Assembly: GCA_036652335.1 (NCBI GenBank)
Contig: JAVVWB010000012.1
Coordinates: 1-43,198 of the forward strand
Source: JAVVWB01 sp036652335
GTDB lineage: Bacteria > Synergistota > Synergistia > Synergistales > Synergistaceae
Direction: 5' to 3'
DNA: 43,198 bases
In this document: in pieces, positions 1 to 8,803 of the stretch
Numbering within the stretch: position 1 is the stretch's first letter
Layout of the letters: every line of letters begins with the position of its first letter
Translations under genes and position numbers: made by a program
Notes under the pieces: generated by a model
Database searches by the model: none
The model's input: only the letters and a program-made list of their open reading frames with translations
Told to the model about the DNA's origin: nothing

Positions 1-83
1 CAATGCAGCCCGGACTTCGTTTCGCAGTTCGTGAAGGCGGACGTACAGTCGGCGCCGGCGTTGTAACAGAAATAATCGGCTAA
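1..83 (+). CDS. tuf: Elongation factor Tu, C-terminal end (partial)
   Basis: Only the last 26 or so residues are in the window. They read MQPGLRFAVREGG and then RTVGAGVVTEIIG before TAA at 81-83, the conserved EF-Tu C-terminus (domain 3). EF-Tu carries aminoacyl-tRNA to the ribosome as a GTPase. Its position directly before rpmG, tRNA-Trp, secE and nusG is the classic arrangement in Bacillota and related phyla. The start lies outside the window. Confidence 0.93.
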   Translation, partial: MQPGLRFAVREGGRTVGAGVVTEIIG

Positions 84-96
84 AAATAAAACAAAA

Positions 97-122
97 ATGG
101 GCGGCTGATAACAGTCAACCGC
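97..122. terminator. GC-rich hairpin between tuf and rpmG
   Basis: GGGCGG at 97-102 pairs with CCGCCC at 117-122 around a short imperfect inner stem. On the plus strand AAAATC follows, not a T-run, so it would be a poor terminator for tuf. On the minus strand it is followed by ATTTTTG. It may be an mRNA processing or 3'-end stabilising hairpin. The pairing is directly visible; the role is not. Confidence 0.4.
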
Positions 123-154
123 CCAAAATCTAAATTTGTCTGGAGTGAAGAAAA

Positions 155-304
155 ATGGCAGACATCATCGGTCTTCAGTGTACAGAGTGCAAACGTCGTA
201 ACTACGTAACACTCGTAAACAAAAAAAAGCAAACAAAGAAACTTGAAAAAAACAAATATTGCAAATTTTGTGACAAACACACCTTGCACAAAGAATGTAA
301 ATAA
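155..304 (+). CDS. rpmG: 50S ribosomal protein L33
   Basis: A 49-residue protein starting MADIIGLQCTECKRRNY, the L33 family of the large ribosomal subunit. Four cysteines (C9, C12, C36, C39) form the zinc-binding CxxC...CxxC pattern, so this is the zinc-containing (C+) form. GGAG at 142-145 lies 9 bases before the ATG. It follows tuf and precedes tRNA-Trp and secE. The promoter of the tRNA lies inside its last codons. Confidence 0.95.
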   Translation: MADIIGLQCTECKRRNYVTLVNKKKQTKKLEKNKYCKFCDKHTLHKECK

Positions 305-312
305 GTTATAAT
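284..312 (+). promoter_or_regulatory. Sigma-70-type promoter for tRNA-Trp/secE/nusG
   Basis: TTGCAC at 284-289 and a perfect TATAAT at 307-312 are separated by 17 bases. The predicted start is about 7 bases downstream, just before the tRNA at 326. The -35 box lies within the end of rpmG. Confidence 0.75.
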
Positions 313-325
313 ACCCTCTGCACGC

Positions 326-403
326 AGGTCTGTAGCTCGAACTGGTTAGAGCACCGCACTCCAAATGCGGGGGTTGAGGGTTCGAATCCTTCCAGGCCTG
401 CCA
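326..403 (+). tRNA. tRNA-Trp (anticodon CCA)
   Basis: A seven-pair acceptor stem (326-332 with 393-399, one G-U pair) closes the cloverleaf. The anticodon stem CCGCA/TGCGG (354-358 with 366-370) presents CCA at 361-363. The T-loop TTCGAAT is standard, and the 3' CCA (401-403) is encoded. It lies between rpmG and secE, the usual place for tRNA-Trp in Bacillota. It is probably expressed from the TATAAT promoter upstream and may be co-transcribed with secE-nusG, because no terminator is seen after it. Confidence 0.96.
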
Positions 404-543
404 TTTTTATTGTCTTTTTACAAATAACGTAAAAACAACAACAAAAATGGCAGAAAACCAAAAATCAAAAAACAAAAAGCAACACCACCACATAAAAGAA
501 ACAGCAACAAAAATTAAAAGTCGAAGATGAGGAGGTCGGGGTT

Positions 544-723
544 ATGGAAAAGCTCCTCGACTACATTCGGGAATCAAATGCAGAACTCAAAAAGGTAACA
601 TGGCCTACGAAAAAACAGTTGATACTATCAACTGTTGTAGTTGTCATCTTCTCCTTAATTGCTGCTGCATATCTCGGACTGGTAGATTTGCTTCTAACAG
701 GATTTTTCTCCAAGATTCTCTAA
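544..723 (+). CDS. secE: Preprotein translocase subunit SecE
   Basis: A 59-residue protein with the SecE signature: amphipathic N-terminus (MEKLLDYIRESNAELKKVTW, with the conserved KxVTWP) followed by one membrane helix at about residues 26-50. SecE clamps the SecY channel in the inner membrane. GAGGAGG at 531-537 supports the ATG at 544. It lies directly before nusG, the near-universal neighbour. The length is normal for the short single-span SecE of Gram-positive lineages. Confidence 0.95.
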   Translation: MEKLLDYIRESNAELKKVTWPTKKQLILSTVVVVIFSLIAAAYLGLVDLLLTGFFSKIL

Positions 724-763
724 GAAATCCTTTAACTAGGAAAATAGGAATCGACTGTAATCT

Positions 764-790
764 GGAGGTGAAGGGGACAAAAGTCCTCTT
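764..790 (+). promoter_or_regulatory. Shine-Dalgarno plus stem-loop bridging to the nusG start
   Basis: The only good ribosome binding site for nusG, GGAGG at 764-768, is 30 bases before the ATG at 799, far beyond the usual 5-10. Between them 771-778 (AAGGGGAC) pairs with 783-790 (GTCCTCTT) around an AAAA loop, eight pairs with one G-U. Folding this hairpin leaves about 10 unpaired bases between GGAGG and ATG. The sequence and pairing are seen; bridging is inferred. Confidence 0.6.
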
Positions 791-798
791 ACTAAACA

Positions 799-1353
799 AT
801 GAGCGAAATATTTGGACTTTCAAACGAGCGTCGTTGGTACATAGTACAAACCTACTCCGGATATGAAAACAGAGTAAGGGCGAACATAGAACAGCGAATC
901 GCAACGATGGACATGGAAAACAGAATTTTCCACGTCCTTGTTCCCATTGAAGAAAAAGTAAGCATCAAAGACGGTAAATCAAAAAAAATTCGTCGTAAAG
1001 TATTCCCAAGCTACGTACTCGTAGAAACAATGCTAGACGAACAATCTTGGTACGTCATTCGTCACACACCGGGAGTAACGGGCTTCGTTGGTTCAGGAAA
1101 CCACCCAATCCCGCTCACACCCAAAGAAGTAGAAGACATAATGAGCAAAATCGGACAGCAAACCAAACCAAAAATGGAAATTGACTTTGCAATAGGTGAT
1201 GTAATACAAGTTACATCTGGTCCATTTGCTGGATACACAGGTCCCGTAACAGAAATAGAAGTTGAAAAAGGAAAAATCAAATTCCTAGTAAACGTATTCG
1301 GCAGAGAAATAACAGCCGAAGCAAGCTACGAAGACCTAACAAAAATACAATAA
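799..1353 (+). CDS. nusG: Transcription termination/antitermination factor NusG
   Basis: A 184-residue protein of normal length. The NGN domain starts at WYIVQTYSGYENRV (about residue 13) and runs to about 115. A C-terminal KOW domain (FAIGDVIQVTSGPFAGYTG onward, about 130-184) follows. NusG binds the RNA polymerase clamp and links it to Rho or the ribosome. An in-frame stop at 793-795 excludes an upstream start, so ATG 799 is used although its Shine-Dalgarno is distant. It is followed by rplK after 76 bases that include a small TAGGAC/GTCCTA hairpin (1376-1390). Confidence 0.96.
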   Translation: MSEIFGLSNERRWYIVQTYSGYENRVRANIEQRIATMDMENRIFHVLVPIEEKVSIKDGKSKKIRRKVFPSYVLVETMLDEQSWYVIRHTPGVTGFVGSGNHPIPLTPKEVEDIMSKIGQQTKPKMEIDFAIGDVIQVTSGPFAGYTGPVTEIEVEKGKIKFLVNVFGREITAEASYEDLTKIQ

Positions 1354-1429
1354 AAGCAACAAAACAAAACTTAAATAGGACACAGTCCTAAATAAAGATA
1401 AAGAGCAGTAAAATCAAGGAGGTAACACC

Positions 1430-1855
1430 ATGGCAAAGAAAGTAATTGGTGAGCTTAAACTACAGCTCCCGGGTGGCAAAGCAACACCAGCTCCACCAGT
1501 AGGACCTGCGCTTGGACAGCGTGGAATTAACATCATGGAATTTGTCAAAGCATTCAATGCTAAGACAGCAGATCAGGTAGGAACAATCATCCCTGTAGTA
1601 ATCACAGTATATGCTGACCGTAGCTTCACATTCATCCTCAAAACACCACCTGCAAGCGTACTCGTAAAAAAAGCAGCTGGAAAAGACAAAGGATCAGCAG
1701 TACCTAACAAAGACAAAGTAGGCAAAATAACAAAGAAACAAGTTGAAGAAATTGCGGCATTCAAGATGCCCGACCTCAACGCAATCGACATCGAAGGTGC
1801 AATGCACATGATAGAAGGCACAGCACGTTCAATGGGAATTGAAGTAATCGACTAA
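1430..1855 (+). CDS. rplK: 50S ribosomal protein L11
   Basis: A 141-residue L11 protein. The N-terminal domain carries the proline-rich GGKATPAPPVGPALGQRG stretch that binds thiostrepton-class drugs and the GTPase centre. The C-terminal domain binds 23S rRNA. AAGGAGG before the ATG is strong. It is followed by rplA, with a tetraloop hairpin between them. Confidence 0.97.
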   Translation: MAKKVIGELKLQLPGGKATPAPPVGPALGQRGINIMEFVKAFNAKTADQVGTIIPVVITVYADRSFTFILKTPPASVLVKKAAGKDKGSAVPNKDKVGKITKKQVEEIAAFKMPDLNAIDIEGAMHMIEGTARSMGIEVID

Positions 1856-1863
1856 CAACAAAA

Positions 1864-1933
1864 GATTTGAGGAAACTCAAATCGTGGGAGATTGCCTAAC
1901 GGCCGTCGCCACTACCACAAGGAGGAAACAAAA
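1864..1933 (+). promoter_or_regulatory. rplK-rplA intergenic leader with GAAA hairpin (possible L1 autoregulatory site)
   Basis: GATTTGAG (1864-1871) and CTCAAATC (1876-1883) pair around a GAAA tetraloop. Then follows a GTGGGAG...CCACTACCAC stretch ending in the AAGGAGG of rplA. L1 is known in several bacteria to repress its own mRNA by binding a mimic of its rRNA site near this position. The hairpin is clear; L1 control is inferred from location only. Confidence 0.4.
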
Positions 1934-2644
1934 ATGGCAAAAATTTCTAAAAGAAGAAAAGCACTACTCGAAAAAGTAGACTTCAACAAAGACTACACAA
2001 TCTCTGATGCTGTAGCACTCGCAAAAGAATGTGCAACAGCAAAATTTGACGAAAGCCTAGAACTTCACGTTCGTCTCGGTGTTGACCCCCGTCATGCTGA
2101 CCAGCAAGTTCGTAGCACAATAGTACTTCCCCACGGAACAGGTCACGTAAAGAAAGTTTGCGTACTTGCCCTCGGAGAAAAACAGAACGAAGCAAGAGAA
2201 GCAGGCGCGGACATCGTAGGCGGAGAAGATCTCGTAGCTGAAATAATGAACGGAAAAATGGATTTCGATGCGGTAATCGCCACACCGGACATCATGAAAG
2301 CAGCTGGACGTCTTGGTAAAGTCCTCGGTCCCCGTGGACTCATGCCAAGCGCAAAAGCAGGCACAGTATCATTCGATGTTGCTTCTGCCGTAAAGGAAAT
2401 CAAAGCAGGTCGTGTAGAATTCCGTGTAGACAAAACAGCTATCACACACAACGCAGTAGGAAGAGCATCCTTCACAGCAACACAGCTTGAAGAAAACGTA
2501 AAAGCACTCTTCAAAGCAATCCTCAAAGCTCGTCCCGCAGCAGTTAAAGGCACATACATCAAAGGTGTCTCACTCACATCAACAATGGGTGCAGGAATCA
2601 GAGTTGACGTAGCTCAAGCACAGAAAGACGTAACAGCTGAATAA
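1934..2644 (+). CDS. rplA: 50S ribosomal protein L1
   Basis: A 236-residue L1 protein beginning MAKISKRRKALLEKVDFNK. Conserved core blocks include GRLGKVLGPRGLMPSAKAGT and GRVEFRVDKTA. L1 forms the mobile stalk that handles deacylated tRNA at the E site. The start at 1934 is preceded by AAGGAGG and fits the usual MAK start; an in-frame ATG at 1892 would add 14 unlike residues. A strong terminator follows, so rplJ is not read through from here. Confidence 0.97.
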   Translation: MAKISKRRKALLEKVDFNKDYTISDAVALAKECATAKFDESLELHVRLGVDPRHADQQVRSTIVLPHGTGHVKKVCVLALGEKQNEAREAGADIVGGEDLVAEIMNGKMDFDAVIATPDIMKAAGRLGKVLGPRGLMPSAKAGTVSFDVASAVKEIKAGRVEFRVDKTAITHNAVGRASFTATQLEENVKALFKAILKARPAAVKGTYIKGVSLTSTMGAGIRVDVAQAQKDVTAE

Positions 2645-2678
2645 GCTACAACATAAATAGTTCTAACTCTACATAAAC

Positions 2679-2731
2679 AAAGAGAGTCTCCGAGGTCGTA
2701 CGAAAAGTACGCCCACAGAGACTCTCTTTTT
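2679..2731 (+). terminator. Rho-independent terminator after rplA
   Basis: AAAGAGAGTCTC (2679-2690) pairs with GAGACTCTCTTT (2718-2729), with a nested CGTAC/GTACG hairpin inside and a T-run after. It closes the nusG-rplKA transcript. Confidence 0.85.
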
Positions 2732-3145
2732 GTATCACATCGATACATACACATCTCTTCGTTAAAAAAGCTATCGTATATCACTTCTCTAAATACTTTA
2801 TACATAAAAAAACCCTTTCTACAAACAAACACAACAAACCAACAAAACACAAACCTTATAAAACAAACCGTAAAAAACAAAAACACCTTTCTTAAAAACG
2901 ATACTCGTTTTTGTAAAATCATACAAACAAAAAATATAACACTCCACAAAAAACAACAACTGTAATCAAACTTCAAATAAACACAAATTAAACATAAAAG
3001 TTAAAGAATAAAAAAAATATAAAAAATAAATTTATTGAAAACAATCACAAAAAGTCATTTGAAAACAAAAGTGTAATATTTAAAGAAATATGATATATTT
3101 TGATAAATAACTCTAGCTTAATAAAAAATACAAGGAGTGATAGTT
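2732..3145. other. AT-rich non-coding stretch upstream of cas12a
   Basis: About 410 bases, very A-rich, with no credible gene. A minus-strand reading frame here has a low-complexity Phe/Val/Cys translation and no ribosome binding site. Several A/T boxes resemble -10 elements (TAATAT near 3074, TATATT near 3094), but none has a well-placed -35, so I do not assign the cas promoter. The left insertion junction of the CRISPR locus should lie here. Confidence 0.5.
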
Positions 3146-6100
3146 GTGGCAAAAAGTTTACTAGACTTCTCAGGGAAATATTTATTATCTAAGACATTGA
3201 GATTTGAGCTAAAACCTATTGGTAAAACAGAAGACTACATATCAAAAAGAAATTTAATATCAGAAGATGAAGCAAGAAGAGAAAACTATAAAAAAGTTAA
3301 GAAAATAATAGACAGATACCATAAAAAGTTTATATCTAATGTACTAAATGCTATCCCAGAAACAGGAGCAAATTTAGACTGGACTGAGTTAGAGAAAGCA
3401 ATAAAAAATAAAACAGATGATAAATATAGAGAAAACTTAGAGAAAGAACAAAAGAAGAAGAGAGAAGAAATCATAGAATGTTTTTCTGGCAAGTCAGGTG
3501 CAAAAACAAAAACATTATCAGAAGAAGAGAAAAATAAAGAAAAAGAAAAGCAAGAATTTTTTAAACAAATCTTTTCTGAAAAACTGTTTTCTGAAATCCT
3601 TGTTTCAGAAAAAAATTTATTAACAGAAGAGGAAGTAGAACAACTAAAAACATTTAATAAATTTTCCACATATTTTACAGGGTTTCATGAAAACAGAAAA
3701 AATATGTACTCAAGTGAGGAAAAAAGCACCTCTGTTGCATATCGTATCGTAAACGAAAACTTCCCCAAATTTCTGACTAACATAGAAATATACAACAAAA
3801 TAAAAGAAATTGCACCAGAAATAATAACCGAAACAGAAAACGAACTAAAAGATATTCTAAATGGTACGAAACTAGATGAAATCTTTAACATAAAAGCATT
3901 TAACAAAGCACTATCACAAGAAGGGATAGACTACTACAATCTAATATTATCAGGACGTACAGAAAAAGCAGGCGAAAGAAAAATACAAGGTATAAACGAA
4001 AAAGCTAATCTATTCCGTCAACAACATAAAGACAATATGCCTAAAGGTACTTCATTTAAAATGTTACTTCTCTTCAAACAAATATTAAGTGACAGAGAGA
4101 CACTATCATTTATCCCGGAAAAGTTTCTAGACGACAAAGAAGTTTTGGACACAATAAATGCACTTGGTGACGACTTTTCAAAAACAAATCTATACAGTGA
4201 AATAAGAAATTTACTTTCAAATATAGATGAATATGATACTACAAAAATATATGTGGAAAACAAAAACAGAGAAAAACTCTCACCCGAATTACTGGGAAAC
4301 TGGGAAGCACTAAAAAATGCTCAAATTGCGTACAAGGAAAATGAAATAGGCAGCCCAGAAAAGTCCACAAACTTAAAAAAGATAGAAAAATATCTAAAAC
4401 AAAAAACATACTCATTAAAAGAAATAAACGAAGCAATTTCTTTCTACATGGGTGAAGAAAAAGACTACACAAAACAATACATAGACAACCTACTTTCTGA
4501 TATAAGTGCAATAGAAAAATACCAAAATAAGTTTAATGAATTAAAAGATAAAGAAACAAATCTACTAGAAAATGAAAATGAAATAGAAATAGTAAAAAAT
4601 TACTTAGATGCAATAGAAAAAATATTCTTTAAAATTAAAATGCTGCAAAATGGTGTAGAAATAGAAATTGATGTAGATTTCTATTCTCAATACGACAAAC
4701 TATTTGAACAACTAAAACAAATAATATTTGTCTATGACAAGGTTCGTAACTATGTAACGCAGAAACCATATTCAGAAGAGAAATTCAAATTAACATTTAA
4801 GTGTCCTACTCTTGCAAATGGCTGGGACAAAAACAAAGAAAAAGACAACCTTTCAATACTATTACTAAAAGACGGTAACTACTATCTAGGAATAATGAAC
4901 AAAGACAAAAAGCTCTCGGAAAAGGAGCTAATAGGCGATGAATCAGTAAATCAATATAGAAAAATAACTTACAAATTCTTACCTGGACCAAACAAGATGT
5001 TGCCTAAAGTATTTTTGTCAAAAAAAGGAATTGAGACCTTCAACCCGTCAAAGGAAATACTTGAAAACTATAAAAATGGAATGCACAAAGGAGGAGACAC
5101 ATTTGACCTTGAATTTTGTCACAAACTTATAGATTTCTTTAAAGATTCAATATCAAAACATGAAGACTGGAAAAACTTTGGATTTGAGTTCTCTAAAACA
5201 GAGACTTACGAAAATATATCTAAATTTTACAAAGAAGTCGCCGAACAAGGATACAAAATAACATTTGACAACATATCGGAGCAGAGAATCAACAAATTTG
5301 TCGAAGATGGAAAACTATATCTATTTCAGATATGGAACAAAGACTTTGCAAATGGTGCAACAGGAAAGAAAAACCTACACACACTATACTGGGAAAGTTT
5401 ATTTAGCGAAGAAAACTTAAAAGACGTCATCTACAAACTAAATGGAGAAGCCGAACTATTTTTCCGTAAAAAAAGCATAGAAAACCCGATAAGGCACGAA
5501 ATAGGGAGCAAAAAAGTAAACAAAAGAGACAGCGACGGGAACGCAATACCAGACGAAATATACAAAGAAATATACCTCCATGCAAATGGTAAAAAAGCCA
5601 TAAACGAAATAAATACAACAGCACGTGAATACATAGAAAAAGGCAATGTCCGTATAACAGAAGTCAAACACGAACTAATAAAAGACAAACGTTATACAGA
5701 AAACAAATATCTATTCCATGTACCAATTACTATAAACTTCAAGTTACCAGACAAAGTAATAGTAAATAACGAAATAAATAAATTCCTAAAAGATAACAAA
5801 GACATAAACATCATAGGAATAGACAGAGGAGAAAGAAACCTAATCTACGTAACACTAATAAATAGAAAAGGCGAACTTCTTGAGCAAAAAGACTACAACA
5901 ACATAAACAAAACAGACTACCATGCGAAACTTGACACGAAAGAAAGGTCAAGAGATGAAGCACGCAAAAATTGGAAAACTATAGAAAAAATAAAAGAACT
6001 AAAAGAAGGCTATCTCTCACAAGTAGTACATGAGATAGTGAAAATGGCGATAGAATACAATGCAATAATAGTAATGGAAGATCTAAACTTTGGATTTAAA

Positions 6101-6976
6101 AGAGGACGTTTCCATGTAGAAAAGCAAGTCTATCAAAAGTTTGAAAAAATGCTAATAGACAAGCTCAACTACCTAGTATTCAAAGAAAAAGCAACAACGG
6201 AGCCATGTGGAATATTAAAGGGTCTACAGCTAACAGAAAAATTTGACAGCTTTAAAAACATAGGCAAACAAAACGGGATATTATTCTATATTCCTGCATC
6301 TTACACATCAAAAATAGACCCTGTAACAGGATTTGCAAATTTATTCAATCTTTCAAAAACTACAACACAAGAAAAACAGAAAGAATTTATGTCAAAAATA
6401 GACTCAATCAAATACGTAAAAGAAGAAGACAAATTTGTATTTGAGGTAGACTATGATAAATTTGACACATACCAAACCTCGTATAAGAAGAAATGGTCAA
6501 TATACACGAATGGAAAAAGAATTGTAGGACACAAAGAAAATGGAAAGTGGCAACAGCAAGACACAATGCCCACAGAAGAAATGAAAAAAGTTCTATTTAG
6601 TCTAAACGTCCCATACGAGAAAGGTGAAGAACTAAAAGATTACATAGAAAACAGAGAGAAAGAATTTGCAGCAAAACTTTACTACATATTCAAAAACACA
6701 TTACAACTAAGAAACAGTAATGCACAAACAGGAGAAGACTACATAATCTCTCCTGTAAAAGATAAAAAGGGCAAATTCTTTGACAGTAGAACAGCAGGTT
6801 CCTTATTACCAAAAGACGCAGACGCAAACGGTGCATATCACATTGCACTAAAAGGACTCTGTGTACTAGACAAAATTGATGAAAATTTAGATGAAAACGG
6901 TGAAATAAGCTACAAGGAAATGACAATCTCAACCCCTGACTGGTTTGAGTTTGCTCAGACAAGAGATATTAAATAA
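3146..6976 (+). CDS. cas12a: CRISPR effector nuclease Cas12a (Cpf1), type V-A
   Basis: A 1276-residue Cas12a. The N-terminus (SLLDFSGKY...LSKTLRFELKPIGKT) is the family's typical opening. The split RuvC domain is complete: D893 in IGIDRGERN, E978 in VMEDLNFGF and D1226 in DADANGAYH. R1189 (LQLRNSN) matches the Nuc-domain arginine needed for target-strand cutting. H858 in LFHVPITINFK corresponds to the crRNA-processing histidine, so this protein should process its own crRNAs and cut DNA next to a T-rich PAM (known for the family, not shown here). I use GTG 3146 because AAGGAG at 3132-3137 gives 8-base spacing; the GTG at 3137 overlaps that site. It lies 25 bases before cas4. Confidence 0.97.
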   Translation: MAKSLLDFSGKYLLSKTLRFELKPIGKTEDYISKRNLISEDEARRENYKKVKKIIDRYHKKFISNVLNAIPETGANLDWTELEKAIKNKTDDKYRENLEKEQKKKREEIIECFSGKSGAKTKTLSEEEKNKEKEKQEFFKQIFSEKLFSEILVSEKNLLTEEEVEQLKTFNKFSTYFTGFHENRKNMYSSEEKSTSVAYRIVNENFPKFLTNIEIYNKIKEIAPEIITETENELKDILNGTKLDEIFNIKAFNKALSQEGIDYYNLILSGRTEKAGERKIQGINEKANLFRQQHKDNMPKGTSFKMLLLFKQILSDRETLSFIPEKFLDDKEVLDTINALGDDFSKTNLYSEIRNLLSNIDEYDTTKIYVENKNREKLSPELLGNWEALKNAQIAYKENEIGSPEKSTNLKKIEKYLKQKTYSLKEINEAISFYMGEEKDYTKQYIDNLLSDISAIEKYQNKFNELKDKETNLLENENEIEIVKNYLDAIEKIFFKIKMLQNGVEIEIDVDFYSQYDKLFEQLKQIIFVYDKVRNYVTQKPYSEEKFKLTFKCPTLANGWDKNKEKDNLSILLLKDGNYYLGIMNKDKKLSEKELIGDESVNQYRKITYKFLPGPNKMLPKVFLSKKGIETFNPSKEILENYKNGMHKGGDTFDLEFCHKLIDFFKDSISKHEDWKNFGFEFSKTETYENISKFYKEVAEQGYKITFDNISEQRINKFVEDGKLYLFQIWNKDFANGATGKKNLHTLYWESLFSEENLKDVIYKLNGEAELFFRKKSIENPIRHEIGSKKVNKRDSDGNAIPDEIYKEIYLHANGKKAINEINTTAREYIEKGNVRITEVKHELIKDKRYTENKYLFHVPITINFKLPDKVIVNNEINKFLKDNKDINIIGIDRGERNLIYVTLINRKGELLEQKDYNNINKTDYHAKLDTKERSRDEARKNWKTIEKIKELKEGYLSQVVHEIVKMAIEYNAIIVMEDLNFGFKRGRFHVEKQVYQKFEKMLIDKLNYLVFKEKATTEPCGILKGLQLTEKFDSFKNIGKQNGILFYIPASYTSKIDPVTGFANLFNLSKTTTQEKQKEFMSKIDSIKYVKEEDKFVFEVDYDKFDTYQTSYKKKWSIYTNGKRIVGHKENGKWQQQDTMPTEEMKKVLFSLNVPYEKGEELKDYIENREKEFAAKLYYIFKNTLQLRNSNAQTGEDYIISPVKDKKGKFFDSRTAGSLLPKDADANGAYHIALKGLCVLDKIDENLDENGEISYKEMTISTPDWFEFAQTRDIK

Positions 6977-7001
6977 CAAAAAAGATATAGAGGGGCGGAA
7001 A

Positions 7002-7577
7002 ATGGAGAACATAATATTATTTACACAGCTAAATGACTTCATCTTCTGCCCCATGTCTATATATTTTCATAATTTATATGGAGATATGGAAGACGTACTA
7101 TTTCAGAGCCCTGATCAACTAAACGGGAAATCAGCACACAGTGCAATAGACGAAAGAAGATATTCTGATAAAAAAACAATAATGCAGGGTACAGAACTAT
7201 ATTGTGATAAGTACAAACTTAGGGGAAAAATAGACATATTTGATACAGAAAAAGGGATACTTACGGAAAGAAAAAAGAAAATTACAACCATATACGATGG
7301 TTATATCTTTCAACTATATGCACAATACTTTTCCTTGTGTGAAAATGGTTACACAGTAAAAGAAATAAGACTATACAGTATGGACAACAACAAAGTACAC
7401 AGAATAAACAAACCAGAAGAAGACCCTGTCATACTCCAAAAATTTGAAAAAACTATAAATGACTTGCAAACATTTGTCCCTAATAAGTTTATTCAGACAA
7501 ACATAGCAAAATGTCAAAGATGTATATATGAACCTGCATGTGACAGGAGTGTACATACTGATGATGAATGTCAATGA
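7002..7577 (+). CDS. cas4: CRISPR adaptation exonuclease Cas4
   Basis: A 191-residue Cas4. The RecB-like nuclease core is visible: GKIDIFD with D78, LTERKKK with E89 and K91, and Q104 in the YIFQLYAQ motif. An iron-sulfur cluster is expected from C16 (FCP) and C171, C174, C180 (CQRCIYEPACD). Cas4 trims prespacers and selects those next to a PAM, working with Cas1-Cas2. ATG 7002 is preceded by GAGGGGCGG. The 3' end overlaps cas1 by 17 bases, which indicates translational coupling. Confidence 0.94.
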   Translation: MENIILFTQLNDFIFCPMSIYFHNLYGDMEDVLFQSPDQLNGKSAHSAIDERRYSDKKTIMQGTELYCDKYKLRGKIDIFDTEKGILTERKKKITTIYDGYIFQLYAQYFSLCENGYTVKEIRLYSMDNNKVHRINKPEEDPVILQKFEKTINDLQTFVPNKFIQTNIAKCQRCIYEPACDRSVHTDDECQ

Positions 7578-8544
7578 ATTTGAAAAGAAACAAATAATAT
7601 TTATTTTTTTAAATAGAGGAGAAAAATTGTCATTTTCAAATGACAACATCATTGTAAAAGATGATGAAGGTAATATAAAACACCAATCAACTTGCTATAG
7701 GCTATTTGCCCTATACCTTATAGGGCATTTTACAATGACGAGCGGCATCATACAGAGATCACACAAATTTGGCTTTCCAATAATACTTATGACAAACGCA
7801 CTAAGAGTATATGACATAATCGGCAATAAAATGGAAGGAAACTTTCTACTTAAACAAAAACAGTATACATACAATGGATATGAACTAGCTAGGGAAATAA
7901 TATATAAAAAAATATCAAACCAGCGATGGACCTTAAATCAACAAAGAAATAAAACGGACGAGACAAAAAAAGTTATAGCACAAATTGACGAGTATAAAAG
8001 ATCAATAAGAAATCACAAAGGAGACTTGCAGGGATTGCTTGGGCTAGAGGGATCAACTGCGAGAATGTACTTCAAAACGCATTTCAATAATATAGAATGG
8101 CTTGGACGCAAACCGAGAATAAAAAGTGACTACGTAAATAGCACATTAGATATAGGATATACATTGCTATTCAGCATAACGGAATCATTGCTAAAAATCT
8201 ACGGATTTGACACATATCAAGGTGTATTACACCAACAGTTTTTTATGAGAAAATCATTGGTCTGTGATCTAATAGAACCCCTAAGACCGCTTATAGATAT
8301 AGAAATCAAGAAAGCAATAAACCTAAACCAATGCAAGGAAGAAGACTTTACGAAAGTAAACGGACGTTACCTCTTAGATTGGCGAAAAAACGGAGAGTAT
8401 ATATCCTTTTTAATGAAGCCTATATTAGAAAGGAAAAGGGATATTTTTCTATATATACAGCAGTATTATAGAGACTTTATGAAGGGCAAAATAGAACCAG
8501 AATATAATCTATTTGATATGGAGAAAAAAAATGATAGTAATTAG
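7561..8544 (+). CDS. cas1: CRISPR integrase Cas1
   Basis: A 327-residue Cas1, the integrase that inserts new spacers. Metal-binding residues match the family: E163 in LLGLEGSTAR, H224 in GVLHQQFF and E239 in DLIEPLRPLID. The C-terminal alpha-helical catalytic domain is intact. I chose ATG 7561 (AGGAG at 7545-7549, 11-base spacing); ATG 7564 is an alternative. The N-terminus is modestly shorter than in many Cas1 proteins but retains the beta-strand domain (QIIFIFLNRGEKLSFSNDNI). It overlaps cas4 upstream and cas2 downstream, so cas4-cas1-cas2 form one adaptation unit. Confidence 0.95.
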   Translation: MMNVNEFEKKQIIFIFLNRGEKLSFSNDNIIVKDDEGNIKHQSTCYRLFALYLIGHFTMTSGIIQRSHKFGFPIILMTNALRVYDIIGNKMEGNFLLKQKQYTYNGYELAREIIYKKISNQRWTLNQQRNKTDETKKVIAQIDEYKRSIRNHKGDLQGLLGLEGSTARMYFKTHFNNIEWLGRKPRIKSDYVNSTLDIGYTLLFSITESLLKIYGFDTYQGVLHQQFFMRKSLVCDLIEPLRPLIDIEIKKAINLNQCKEEDFTKVNGRYLLDWRKNGEYISFLMKPILERKRDIFLYIQQYYRDFMKGKIEPEYNLFDMEKKNDSN

Positions 8545-8803
8545 CTATGATATATCTGATGATAAACTCCGTACTAGATTTTCAAAATACATATCAAAAT
8601 TTGGTCACAGATTACAGTATTCAGTTTTTGAAATAGACAATAGTGAAAAAATATTAACAAATATATCAGCAGAAATAAGAAATAAATTTGAACCTAAATT
8701 TACACAAAGAGATAGTGTAATGATATTAAAATTATCTAAAACATGTGAAATAATAAGAATGGGATATGCAAAGAACGACGAGAATGATATTATAATAGTG
8801 TAG
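8531..8803 (+). CDS. cas2: CRISPR adaptation protein Cas2
   Basis: A 90-residue Cas2 with a ferredoxin-like fold start (MIVISYDISDDKLRTRFSKY), including the conserved D7. Cas2 bridges two Cas1 dimers in the spacer integration complex. GGAG at 8520-8523 is 7 bases before ATG 8531. The gene overlaps cas1 by 14 bases. It is the last cas gene; the leader and array follow. Confidence 0.94.
   Translation: MIVISYDISDDKLRTRFSKYISKFGHRLQYSVFEIDNSEKILTNISAEIRNKFEPKFTQRDSVMILKLSKTCEIIRMGYAKNDENDIIIV

Noticed and set aside
447..530. 27-codon frame (MAENQKSKNKKQ...) before secE
   Set aside because: No ribosome binding site, low-complexity Lys/Asn/His composition, and it ends before secE in another frame. 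SecE has its own strong start.
2614..2976. 120-codon minus-strand frame after rplA
   Set aside because: Overlaps the rplA terminator, has a low-complexity Phe/Val/Cys translation and no ribosome binding site. Treated as a by-product of A-rich sequence.
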